Shown piece by piece: positions 27,726 through 35,179 of a stretch of DNA of 47,383 nucleotides. The notes under the pieces were generated by a model, which saw only the letters and a program-made list of their open reading frames with translations, had not been told where the DNA came from and did no database searches. Within the stretch, counting starts at the first letter, position 1, and each line of letters begins with the position of its first letter. Made by a program: the position numbers and the translations under genes. The stretch is from Ensifer sp. LCM 4579 (lineage in GTDB: Bacteria; Pseudomonadota; Alphaproteobacteria; Rhizobiales; Rhizobiaceae). The stretch is taken from contig NZ_MDDV01000057.1 of NCBI RefSeq assembly GCF_001854885.1, positions 310,813-358,195 of the forward strand. Direction: 5' to 3'.

Positions 27726-28709
27726 TCACGCGGGGTCGTAGCCGTCGCCGTCGTCATCGCCAGGGGCGCCGAACATGTCCCCGTCATCGTCCCCGCCGTG
27801 GTCATCGGCGTTGTCATGCGTTTGCAAATTGTCAACGTCCTGGGCAGAGCTTTCGCGCACTTCTTCCGCCTCAGCTTCGATGACCGGCGGCGCGTTCTTC
27901 TTGGTCGGCTTCGGCTTGTCCGGCTCGCCGGTCGATTGCTTGCCGGAATTCATGGCGGCGTGGACGCCACGGGGCCGGCTGGCGGGCTTTTCCGGTTCGG
28001 CGCGCTGTGCAGCCGCCGGGGCCGGTTCCGCGCTTGCGGGCGTTACGTCGCGCATTTCCGGAACGTCATAGACTTCCTCGTCGGTCGGCATGCCGTTGAG
28101 GATATGCGGGGCGTAGAGGCGGCCGAAGAACGCGGCGGCGCGGTAGCGGATCATAAGATCGGGCATCGTCAGCCACTTCGAACCGGGGCGGAAATACCAG
28201 CCTTCGGCAACAGCCATGGAAATCGAGACTTCCGGGCCTTCCAAAATCTCGCCGGTGTCCTTTTCGATGGCGTAGGCGTAGCAGGTGATTTCGTTGACTT
28301 TGGCCTTCTTCGTGACCTTCTGACGGTTCCCTTTCGGCCCTTCCCACGTCACATAGGATGCCTCGCGCTCGCCGACCCGCTCAATCTTGAAGCGCAGCGG
28401 CGAGAACAGCCCGCACGAATTCAGGGCGCCGATAATGAATGAGGACTTCCAAGACGGGCGACCCTCGATAACGTCAAGGTTCTGCATAACCATGATGGGC
28501 GAAATGTTCATGCGGCCGCCCATGTCCATGGCGATAAGGGCGTTGCCGATTTTGTCGTCGCCTCGGTACGCTTCCGGGACCAGGGTGGAAGACACAAGAG
28601 CCTTCGCGATGCGCTGACCGTCCGCGAAAGTATCGATGTTGGAGAAGACGGAAAGCGGCTTGCTGTTGCGCGGTGCGGCTTGGGTTGTAAGTTCGTTCGC
28701 CATAGTCAT
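27726..28709 (-). CDS. recT: RecT family single-strand annealing recombinase
   Basis: 327 residues, ATG at 28709 overlapping the exonuclease stop (ATGA). The RecT core is clear (NALIAMDMGGRMNISPIMVMQNLDVIEGRPSW, YVTWEGPKG, WYFRPGSKWLTMPDLMIRYRAAAFF). The last 110 residues are a low-complexity acidic and proline tail (GGDDDGDMFGAPGDDDGDG). It anneals single strands made by the partner exonuclease upstream, a RecE/RecT-type pair. One 19-bp regulatory site lies inside it at 27819. Confidence 0.92.
   Translation of the reverse strand: MTMANELTTQAAPRNSKPLSVFSNIDTFADGQRIAKALVSSTLVPEAYRGDDKIGNALIAMDMGGRMNISPIMVMQNLDVIEGRPSWKSSFIIGALNSCGLFSPLRFKIERVGEREASYVTWEGPKGNRQKVTKKAKVNEITCYAYAIEKDTGEILEGPEVSISMAVAEGWYFRPGSKWLTMPDLMIRYRAAAFFGRLYAPHILNGMPTDEEVYDVPEMRDVTPASAEPAPAAAQRAEPEKPASRPRGVHAAMNSGKQSTGEPDKPKPTKKNAPPVIEAEAEEVRESSAQDVDNLQTHDNADDHGGDDDGDMFGAPGDDDGDGYDPA
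27819..27837 (-). promoter_or_regulatory. 19-bp element site inside recT
   Basis: CGTTGACAATTTGCAAACG on the minus strand, the direction of transcription, encoding VDNLQT in frame. It is identical to the site at 33668 and lies deep inside a gene, so it is not a promoter for recT. Confidence 0.7.
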
Positions 28710-29698
28710 TTGCCTTTCTTGGGCTTCGGTTTGCTTACGCGGAGGTTCCGGTAAGACGTGGCTTTGTATTCGGCGGTGTAAGCTTCCTTGTGGACTGTGG
28801 AGGCCGTTACTTTCCAGCCGCCGCCGAATACGGTTTCAGTGTCTTTGATGTAGTCGAGGAGTTCGGCGCTGGCGCGCTGTGCGTCCTCTTTGGCGTTCTT
28901 CGCCGCCGCATCCGCCGCGTATTTCGCGGCGATAAGCTTTTCGAGATGAGCGGCGTCGAGCCCGCTATCAGGATCCGGACAATCGAGGTCGAAGGACTTC
29001 ACCGGGGTCGCGTGCCGGTAAAGGGTCCGGATGGTGTCATAATCGGCGAGATAGTCCGGCGGCGGCGGGCTGTTCGACCGCACCCGTTCGTGCATGTCGG
29101 CGGCCCGGCGGCAAAGCTCGGCGATCACTTCGTCGTCGCGTTCGCGGACGAAAACGCGCGGGGTGTTGCCACCGATAAGCCCGGCAACAACGCCCCACTT
29201 GAAGCCGCAAACCGCGTTTTGGTGCTGGACCTGAAATTCAATGTGCGGCGGCGCCTCTTCGTCCGTCCAATCGTCCTTTGCGACGAAGAGGTCCACATTC
29301 TTGATTTCAAGCCCGCCTAGACCGAGTTCCGGCCGCGCGGGGTCGCGAATGATGTAGTCCGGGGAGGCGCCCATGCCGGGGAAGTGCTTGGACCGCGCAT
29401 AAAGGAATTCGTATCCGTCAACGATTTCCCATCCGTGGTCGGCACAAACGCCAACGGCGATTGCATTTTGCAAACGCTTTCCCCAAAGCATTCGGCCGGA
29501 TTCCTCAATGACGACTTCGATATTGCCGGCCATCCGGTGGAAGAGGTCAAAGGGGGTTTGATAAGGCGACACGCCGAAAAGGCTTGCCGCGCTTGTGGCG
29601 GTAATGTCCGGGCGGCGCAGCTTGTGCCATCCCGCTTCGGTGCGAGGCCAAAACCATTCGGCATCCGGGGTGTATTGGTGGCGGCCCTTCCGCGTCAT
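28706..29698 (-). CDS. YqaJ-type phage exonuclease
   Basis: 330 residues. The N-terminal lambda-exonuclease-like nuclease has the signature TATSAASLFGVSPYQTPFDLFH, then MLWGKRLQNAIA, and the catalytic pattern MGASPDYII ... GLEIKNV ... (Asp, Glu-x-Lys), with QVQHQNAVCG following. It degrades one strand from double-strand ends to feed RecT, encoded immediately downstream with a four-base overlap. The C-terminal part is helical (KYAADAAAKNAKEDAQRA). Confidence 0.9.
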   Translation of the reverse strand: MTRKGRHQYTPDAEWFWPRTEAGWHKLRRPDITATSAASLFGVSPYQTPFDLFHRMAGNIEVVIEESGRMLWGKRLQNAIAVGVCADHGWEIVDGYEFLYARSKHFPGMGASPDYIIRDPARPELGLGGLEIKNVDLFVAKDDWTDEEAPPHIEFQVQHQNAVCGFKWGVVAGLIGGNTPRVFVRERDDEVIAELCRRAADMHERVRSNSPPPPDYLADYDTIRTLYRHATPVKSFDLDCPDPDSGLDAAHLEKLIAAKYAADAAAKNAKEDAQRASAELLDYIKDTETVFGGGWKVTASTVHKEAYTAEYKATSYRNLRVSKPKPKKGK

Positions 29699-30285
29699 GC
29701 CGCCACCTCCTCACGCACGCGGGCCGCCAGGACGTCGAGAACGGGAACCCATGCGCCGCCGCGCAAGACGGCGAGGCCGGACAAGCGCGAGACTTCAACG
29801 CTTGTGGACGCGCCGCCGTGCGGCTTGAATTCGGCCCTTTCCACAAACAGAACGTCGCCGGTCTCGGCGTTGGCGCGGACATCGGCGAGGATGGTGCCGA
29901 GCCCGATGCAAACGGACACAGTGAGGTCACGGCAGGAAACAGACTTCGAGACTTCGGCGAAGTCCGGATCGATACGCGGAACAAGGCGGACGTTGACGAT
30001 TGACAATTTGTCAACGCACTCGGCAACGATGTCGCTCGGATGGTCCGGGGCGTCTCCGTCCGAATCGATGTCCTGTGAGAAACGGCCTTTGATGGTCCAG
30101 GCGTCATCGCTCTTCGGGTCGCGCCAGGGCCAGCGGCTTTCCGCGTCAAACGCAAGGGGGCCAACGATTTTTCCCTTGCGCGTATGATACCGCTTGCCGA
30201 ATTCGATGGCAGAAAACACGACGGCCGCCGTGGTGTCGCGGCGGCCATCATGCGTTTCGTTGGCGGCAATTGAGTGGGCAGGCAT
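29695..30285 (-). CDS. Hypothetical protein, first gene of the leftward operon
   Basis: 196 residues from ATG at 30285 (GGAG nine bases upstream); in-frame starts further up at 30300 and 30336 are less well placed. Soluble, no known domain. Recognisable segments are IEFGKRYHTRKGKIVGPLAF, WPWRDPKSDDAWTIKGRF and GTILADVRANAETGDVLFVER. The Trp-rich middle recalls small nucleic-acid-binding phage proteins, but I cannot name a family. It overlaps the exonuclease start. Confidence 0.65.
   Translation of the reverse strand: MPAHSIAANETHDGRRDTTAAVVFSAIEFGKRYHTRKGKIVGPLAFDAESRWPWRDPKSDDAWTIKGRFSQDIDSDGDAPDHPSDIVAECVDKLSIVNVRLVPRIDPDFAEVSKSVSCRDLTVSVCIGLGTILADVRANAETGDVLFVERAEFKPHGGASTSVEVSRLSGLAVLRGGAWVPVLDVLAARVREEVAA
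29998..30016. promoter_or_regulatory. 19-bp element site, palindromic form, inside the first leftward gene
   Basis: GATTGACAATTTGTCAACG: the inner TTGACA and TGTCAA arms are a perfect inverted repeat around ATT. Confidence 0.6.
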
Positions 30286-30316
30286 TGACAAATTCTCCAT
30301 TTGGAATCGGTGTTGA

Positions 30317-30335
30317 CGTTGGCAATATGCAAACA
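30317..30335. promoter_or_regulatory. 19-bp element site upstream of the leftward operon
   Basis: CGTTGGCAATATGCAAACA, 31 bp before the first leftward start codon (30285). It is well placed to act as an operator for that operon. Confidence 0.55.
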
Positions 30336-30379
30336 CCGTTAAATTGTGTCAATGCGGTTTGATTGTATTTAATGCCCTT

Positions 30380-30409
30380 TGTGGATTACGCGAAATAGAA
30401 TGTGGATAA
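30380..30409 (-). promoter_or_regulatory. Two DnaA boxes in an AT-rich gap, possible replication origin
   Basis: TGTGGATAA at 30401 is a perfect DnaA box (TTATCCACA on the minus strand). TGTGGATTA at 30380 differs by one base. They are 21 bp apart, about two helical turns, in the same orientation, next to AT-rich DNA (TTGATTGTATTTAATG). Confidence 0.5.
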
Positions 30410-30429
30410 CTTGATGGAGAATGAAGCTA

Positions 30430-31050
30430 TTACAAAGGTTTGACCAGGATCACGGGAGAATACCAAGAAATCTCGGCGTCATGAATCGGCGGTAAATTCA
30501 AGCCCATCAATTTAAAGTGTCCGTCTCTGTAGCCGCGACGGACGGTGCGAAGAAGCGTTTCGCCGGTGGATAGTTTTACTACGCAATGCCGGTCCAACAT
30601 ATCCTCCGGGTTCGGCTCGCGAGGCGGCATAATTACTTCAATCCACCCGTCCATAGGGTCCGCCGCTGTGCCGGCGGTGCGATGCTGAATGCAAATCGCG
30701 GTCGGCGGGACATCGCCCTCCACCTCGAAAGCCGGGCCTTTTTGGTCAAAATCGATTTCTACATTGCGGTTTTCATCAACCCATCCGACGAGCGGAACCG
30801 CGTGGAAAGTGGGTGCGCCTTCCTGGCGGATGCCGCGCATATCGGCGCCTGAATTCCGCATAACGTCCCCAACGGGGACGCTCAAGAGCCGAGCAATTTC
30901 GGCCGCTTGCTCGACCCTCATTCTGCGCTTGCCGTGCAGAAGAAGAGAGAGGGTTGAAGCATCAACGCCAAGGTGCTTCGCAACTGCGCGTTGCGTCAGC
31001 CCCTTGGCTGTGATTTTGTCCGAAAACCATTTGTAATTGACGTGTGACAT
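30430..31050 (-). CDS. CI-like repressor 1 (XRE HTH plus S24-type C-domain, catalytic Ser apparently lost)
   Basis: 206 residues from ATG at 31050. The N-terminal XRE helix-turn-helix is LTQRAVAKHLGVDASTLSLLLHGKRRM. The C-terminal domain has the LexA/CI beta architecture (PLVGWVDENRNV ... ICIQHRTAGTAADPMDGWIEVIMPP ... HCVVKLSTGETLLRTVRRG). Where family members have G-x-S-M-x-P, this one reads GTAADPM, so the nucleophile seems absent and self-cleavage unlikely. It stands alone between the leftward and rightward operons, the usual place for a master repressor. Confidence 0.82.
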   Translation of the reverse strand: MSHVNYKWFSDKITAKGLTQRAVAKHLGVDASTLSLLLHGKRRMRVEQAAEIARLLSVPVGDVMRNSGADMRGIRQEGAPTFHAVPLVGWVDENRNVEIDFDQKGPAFEVEGDVPPTAICIQHRTAGTAADPMDGWIEVIMPPREPNPEDMLDRHCVVKLSTGETLLRTVRRGYRDGHFKLMGLNLPPIHDAEISWYSPVILVKPL

Positions 31051-31289
31051 GGCGGAAACGTAGTTCACACTTTGCATTGCGTCAATAGCGATCACGGGCA
31101 GTCAACAAACATCGTTAACGCTCATTTAGGCATCAAATACTTGTCATATAATCCATTCTTATTAGCCGAGCCTCATTAGAGGTTGCACAATTAGCGGAAA
31201 CTGTCGGTTTTTTACATGTCAACCGTCTTGTTTGTCGCTATCAGATAGGATTACATTCCGTCATCGCCGGTCAACAAGGAATTCTCCAT
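31051..31289. promoter_or_regulatory. Divergent control region between repressor 1 and the rightward operon
   Basis: AT-rich, 239 bp. It contains a variant of the 19-bp site (ACTTTGCATTGCGTCAATA, 31069-31087) just upstream of the repressor start. It also has a TATAAT at 31147, half-sites TGTCAAC at 31219 and at the first rightward codon, and TAGCGGAAAC at 31192, which resembles the arms of the repressor-2 operator. No gene is seen. Confidence 0.6.
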
Positions 31290-31568
31290 ATGTCAACTCG
31301 CGCCGCCCCGCACACCGTGGACCTGCCGACCGGAGGTTCTGTTTTTATCCACCCGTGCGGAGTGTGCGGGAACCCGCATGCTCCCTATGGTTATGGGGTT
31401 TCTCTGCGGAACGGAAAGCCCGGCTACTGGCGTTGTTCACAGCACCGCGAGCAAAATCGTGTTTCAGGCGTTGACAAAACGTCAACGCAGGTGAAGTGTG
31501 AAGCAACGGAATCGACGCCGCCAGTGCCCAAACGGGCGGCCGAACCACTTCAAGGGGATTTGTTTTAA
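31290..31568 (+). CDS. Small zinc-finger-like protein with a clamp-binding-like tail
   Basis: 92 residues, ATG at 31290 after AAGGA; first gene of the rightward operon. The N-terminal half has paired Cys/His (HPCGVCGN ... GYWRCSQH) likely to bind zinc. The C-terminus ends exactly in QGDLF, matching the bacterial sliding-clamp-binding pentapeptide pattern (Q-x-[D/S]-L-F). Its stop overlaps the methyltransferase start (TAATG). A 19-bp site lies inside it. Function unknown; recruitment to the phage clamp is inferred. Confidence 0.65.
   Translation: MSTRAAPHTVDLPTGGSVFIHPCGVCGNPHAPYGYGVSLRNGKPGYWRCSQHREQNRVSGVDKTSTQVKCEATESTPPVPKRAAEPLQGDLF
31469..31487 (+). promoter_or_regulatory. 19-bp element site inside the first rightward gene
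   Basis: CGTTGACAAAACGTCAACG, a perfect palindrome of CGTTGAC arms apart from the centre. It encodes VDKTST in frame. Confidence 0.65.
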
Positions 31569-33166
31569 TGCGCGAGGTCCGCGAATACCTCGACGGCAAA
31601 GTCCGTCTCTTGCCCGGTGACTGCCGGGACCGCTTGAAAGACTTGCCGGACAATAGCATTGACGCCGGCTGCATGGACCCGCCTTACGCGTTGGTGTCCA
31701 TAGTGAAACGGTTCGGCGGCGAAAATGCGGCACCCGCCGTCGAGAAGGAGGGCGCGGCTGGCGTGTATGCCCGCGCCTCGGCGGGCTTTATGGGGCAATC
31801 CTGGGATACCGGCGAAACCGCGTTCGCGGTGGAGTTCTGGCGGGAAGTCTTCCGGGTCCTGAAACCAGGCGCTCACTTAGTCGCGTTTTCGGGGACCCGG
31901 ACCTATCACCGGATGGCTTGCGCTATCGAGGACGCCGGCTTTGAAATCCGCGATCAAGCCGCATGGGCCTACGCGACCGGCTTCCCGAAAAGCCACAACG
32001 TGCCGAAGGCCATAGAGCAGCATTTTTTTCAGGAATGGCTTGACGCGAACCCGGATCAGCGCGAGCGCTACGCCCGCCTTAACACGTGGGCAAAGAAGCG
32101 GGACAAGACCAAAGTTTCAAAGGGGCTTCGCCAGCGTATTGAAAACGCCTTCCGCCGCCGGGCCGGCGTCCGTGGCGAAGTCATCGGAACGGAAGTCATC
32201 ACGAACGACATGCGCAATTCCGCGCATCTCAACATCGCCAAGGGCGAAGAACGCGAAGAGTATTCCCGCGAGATTACGGCGCCAGCGCTTGACGAGGTCG
32301 CGGAGTGGGATGGATGGGGCACCGCCCTTAAGCCGGCATGGGAGCCCATCGTTGTCGCCCGGAAGCCGCTGGCGGTGCCCGGTCCCGATGGTGTCATGCG
32401 CGCCGCCACGGTTGCGGAAAACGTCCTGTATTGGGGCACCGGTGCGCTGAATGTTGGCGCTTGCCGTATCGATGCCGAAAAGACCACGGGATGGGGCGGC
32501 AACGCTGGCGGCGGTGGAACATGGAACGAAGGTAATTCCGGCCTCGGCAAGGACGGCGAGCCCCGCCCGGTCGATGGCCGGTTTCCGGCTAACATCATGC
32601 ATGACGGTTCCGCCGAAGTCCTCGACGCCTTTCCGGCCGAGTCTGAATCGCGCGGTGGCTTGCCGAAAAAGCAGGTTTCGAAATCAGGGGGTGTCTTCGG
32701 GGATTTTTCCGGCGAGGCATCAAAGGTCGTTCGCAACGACTCCGGTTCCGCCGCCCGGTTCTTCTTTTCCGCCAAAGCGGACCACGACGACCGCAACGGG
32801 TCCGAACACCCTACGGTTAAGCCGCTTGATTTGATGCGCTGGCTTGTCCGGCTTGTCTGCCGCAAGGGCGGAACCGTTCTTGATCCTTTCGCTGGCACCG
32901 GCCCAACGGGTCAAGCCGCGTATTGGGAAGGATGCAACGCCATCCTTTGCGAGCGGGAGCCGCAATTCGTTGAGGACATCGACAAGCGGATGCGTCTTGT
33001 TCTCGCCGGTCCCGATGAACGGAAACGCGCGAGAACGAAGGCGCTACCGGCCGAAGACTTGCCCCTATTCGGCGGCGCCGGTGGGGACCCGCCCAAAGGA
33101 CTTACCCGCCGGATCTATGGCGAGTTCGAACATGACGCCACCGGCAAGCGTTTCGCGCGCCCATAG
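31568..33166 (+). CDS. DNA methyltransferase (N6-adenine or N4-cytosine type)
   Basis: 532 residues, larger than most. The catalytic DPPY is at 37-40 (IDAGCMDPPYAL). The AdoMet-binding motif LDPFAGTGPTG lies late (from about 438), giving the beta-class order. Between them are FWREVFRVLKPGAHLVAFSG and a long insert (about 160-380) probably holding target recognition. It is preceded by a TAATG overlap and followed 38 bp later by a GcrA-like gene. It may protect phage DNA or rewrite host methylation marks. A region ending DLPLFGG near the C-terminus faintly resembles a clamp-binding peptide. Confidence 0.9.
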   Translation: MREVREYLDGKVRLLPGDCRDRLKDLPDNSIDAGCMDPPYALVSIVKRFGGENAAPAVEKEGAAGVYARASAGFMGQSWDTGETAFAVEFWREVFRVLKPGAHLVAFSGTRTYHRMACAIEDAGFEIRDQAAWAYATGFPKSHNVPKAIEQHFFQEWLDANPDQRERYARLNTWAKKRDKTKVSKGLRQRIENAFRRRAGVRGEVIGTEVITNDMRNSAHLNIAKGEEREEYSREITAPALDEVAEWDGWGTALKPAWEPIVVARKPLAVPGPDGVMRAATVAENVLYWGTGALNVGACRIDAEKTTGWGGNAGGGGTWNEGNSGLGKDGEPRPVDGRFPANIMHDGSAEVLDAFPAESESRGGLPKKQVSKSGGVFGDFSGEASKVVRNDSGSAARFFFSAKADHDDRNGSEHPTVKPLDLMRWLVRLVCRKGGTVLDPFAGTGPTGQAAYWEGCNAILCEREPQFVEDIDKRMRLVLAGPDERKRARTKALPAEDLPLFGGAGGDPPKGLTRRIYGEFEHDATGKRFARP

Positions 33167-33185
33167 CGTTGACAATTTGCAAACT
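33167..33185 (+). promoter_or_regulatory. 19-bp element site between methyltransferase and gcrA-like gene
   Basis: CGTTGACAATTTGCAAACT starts on the first base after the methyltransferase stop, in the direction of transcription, 19 bases before the next ATG. Confidence 0.7.
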
Positions 33186-33203
33186 GTGTTGAGAGAGTGC
33201 CCA

Positions 33204-33626
33204 ATGACTGACAAGAGAATTTCTCAAGCCGCCAGAATGTGGAGAGACGGTCACCGGACCGAAGAAATCGCGCACGCCATCGGCTTCTCAGCTTCCGCGC
33301 TGCGGTCGTGCATCGCCCTAAACCCTGACCTCTTCCCGCGCCGGTCCATAAAGCAGATCGAGGCGCGCGCCACCGTGAAGAGCCCGGCGCCGCCGCCGAA
33401 AGCACCCGGTTATGAGGGTGTGCCCTATGGCCGATTGACCGCGTGCGGATGCCAATTCCCGCTTTGGGAAGATCATGAGCGCTACAACGCGGAAACTTCA
33501 TTGTGGTGCGGAGCCCCGCGTGCCGAAGATCGGCCGTATTGCGGTTTCCACGCGAACAAGGCCGTAGGGCCGGGCACCCGTTCGGAACGGGAAGCAACGC
33601 GCACGCTGCGCAAGATGGCGGCTTGA
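33204..33626 (+). CDS. GcrA-like cell cycle regulator
   Basis: 140 residues from ATG at 33204. The N-terminus (ISQAARMWRDGHRTEEIAHAIGFSASALRSCIA) is the GcrA-type helix-turn-helix. The C-terminus (ACGCQFPLWEDHE, LWCGAPRAEDRPYCGFHANKA) is the GcrA zinc-like sigma70-binding end. In Caulobacter and relatives, GcrA is a sigma70 coactivator acting at promoters methylated by CcrM. Here it follows a phage methyltransferase, suggesting that the phage couples its own methylation to transcription or interferes with the host circuit. Confidence 0.85.
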   Translation: MTDKRISQAARMWRDGHRTEEIAHAIGFSASALRSCIALNPDLFPRRSIKQIEARATVKSPAPPPKAPGYEGVPYGRLTACGCQFPLWEDHERYNAETSLWCGAPRAEDRPYCGFHANKAVGPGTRSEREATRTLRKMAA

Positions 33627-33667
33627 GGACGCGCCCGGTTCCGACCGGGCCGCCTCTTTGTTCTTGA

Positions 33668-33686
33668 CGTTGACAATTTGCAAACG
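33668..33686 (+). promoter_or_regulatory. 19-bp element site before the helicase gene
   Basis: CGTTGACAATTTGCAAACG, in the direction of transcription, ending 11 bases before the helicase ATG. A promoter using this TTGACA would start inside the gene, so another role is more likely. Confidence 0.7.
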
Positions 33687-33697
33687 GACTTCGGCGA

Positions 33698-35179
33698 ATG
33701 AGCTTCCATCTTCGCGATTACCAAGGGGAAATGATTACCAACGCGCGGGACGCCCTCCGCGAGTATCAATCCATTCTGTTGCAGTGCCCGACCGGCGGCG
33801 GGAAAACGGCCTTAGCCGCATACATGGCGGGATCCGCGTCGAGGCGGGCGAAGCGGGTCTATTTCGGGTGCCATCGCAAAGAGCTTATCAAGCAAACCGC
33901 GAAGACCTTTGACAAGGTCGGCATTCCCTACGGCATTATTGCCGCCGGCTTCACCCCGGACAGGCGGCAACAGGTCCAGATCGCCAGTATTCAAACCCTG
34001 GCGGCGCGGTTTGATCGATACGAAAGGCCGGACCTCTACATTCCGGACGAAGCGCACCACGCCGGCGCGAAGACCTGGGCGGACATCATCGACGGTTACG
34101 TTCAAGGCGGAACGAAGATTGTCGGCCTATCCGCTACGCCGATCCGGACCGATGGCGCCGGGCTCGGCAAGTGGTTTCAAAAGATGGTCACCGGGCCTTC
34201 GCCGGCTTGGCTTATCGAGCAAGGCTATTTGAGCCCTTATCGCATGTTCGCGCCGTCCATGCCGGACCTATCCGGCGTGAAGAAGGTTGCCGGGGACTTC
34301 AACAAAAAAGAGCTTGAGAAGCGCATGGGCGCCGCCGCGATCGTCGGCGACGTGGTCAAGCATTACCGCAACCTTGCCCACGGCCGAAAGGCCATGATTT
34401 TTTGCGTCTCGATTAAGCATTCGCTGCAGGTTGTTGAGCAATTCCAGTCCGCTGGCTACCGCGCCGCCCACATAGACGGGGAATCCGAGAACCGCGACGA
34501 GTTGATCGCGGCTTTCGAGGCGGGCCGGATTCAAGTTCTGTCCTCGGTTGATCTTGTTTCCGAAGGCTTTGACCTTCCGGCGATTGAGGTCGCCATTCTT
34601 CTTCGCCCCACGCATTCCCTGTCCCTGTTTCTGCAACAGGTCGGCCGCGTCTTGAGACCGGTTTACGCGCCCGGCTTTGATCTCGAAACGAAAGAGGGGC
34701 GGATCGCGGCGATTGCCGCCGGCCCGAAACCCTACGCGCTCATTCTGGACCATTCAGCGAATTCGATTTCCAAGGACGCCGGCGGCCGGGGTCACGGCTT
34801 ACCGGATGACGAACGGGAATGGACGCTTGCGGGGCGCCAGAAAAAGAAGCGCGGCGTCGACATCAACGATGACGTGCCGGCGGTGCAAACCCGGCAATGC
34901 CCGAAGTGCTACCGGGTCCACAAGCCGGAACCGAAGTGCCCACATTGCGGCCATGAATACCCGGCGATGGGCCGCACCGTCGAAGAGCTTGAAGGCGAGT
35001 TGCAGGAAGTGGACCGCAAGGCCGCTCAAGCCGCCAGGAAGCAAGAGCAAGCCAAAGCCCAAACCCTTGATGACCTCGTCGCAATAGGCAGATCGCGCGG
35101 GATGAAGAACCCGCACGGATGGGCGCAACACGTCCTGCGAGGGCGGCAACAAAAATCGGAAAGAAGGTATGTCCGATGA
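33698..35179 (+). CDS. Superfamily 2 DEAH helicase with zinc-ribbon tail
   Basis: 493 residues. Walker A is PTGGGKT (31-37), DEAH 117-120 (IPDEAHH), motif III LSATP and motif VI QQVGRVLRP. The type resembles the helicase part of type III restriction and RecQ/UvrB-like phage proteins. A zinc ribbon (CPKCYRVHKPEPKCPHCGHEYP) and a charged helix follow. It probably works in phage replication or recombination. The stop overlaps the next start (ATGA). Confidence 0.92.
   Translation: MSFHLRDYQGEMITNARDALREYQSILLQCPTGGGKTALAAYMAGSASRRAKRVYFGCHRKELIKQTAKTFDKVGIPYGIIAAGFTPDRRQQVQIASIQTLAARFDRYERPDLYIPDEAHHAGAKTWADIIDGYVQGGTKIVGLSATPIRTDGAGLGKWFQKMVTGPSPAWLIEQGYLSPYRMFAPSMPDLSGVKKVAGDFNKKELEKRMGAAAIVGDVVKHYRNLAHGRKAMIFCVSIKHSLQVVEQFQSAGYRAAHIDGESENRDELIAAFEAGRIQVLSSVDLVSEGFDLPAIEVAILLRPTHSLSLFLQQVGRVLRPVYAPGFDLETKEGRIAAIAAGPKPYALILDHSANSISKDAGGRGHGLPDDEREWTLAGRQKKKRGVDINDDVPAVQTRQCPKCYRVHKPEPKCPHCGHEYPAMGRTVEELEGELQEVDRKAAQAARKQEQAKAQTLDDLVAIGRSRGMKNPHGWAQHVLRGRQQKSERRYVR

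Noticed and set aside
31232..31474. 80-codon plus-strand frame overlapping the first rightward gene
   Set aside because: The frame at 31290 has the ribosome site, zinc-like Cys/His pattern and start/stop overlap with the methyltransferase; this one has none.
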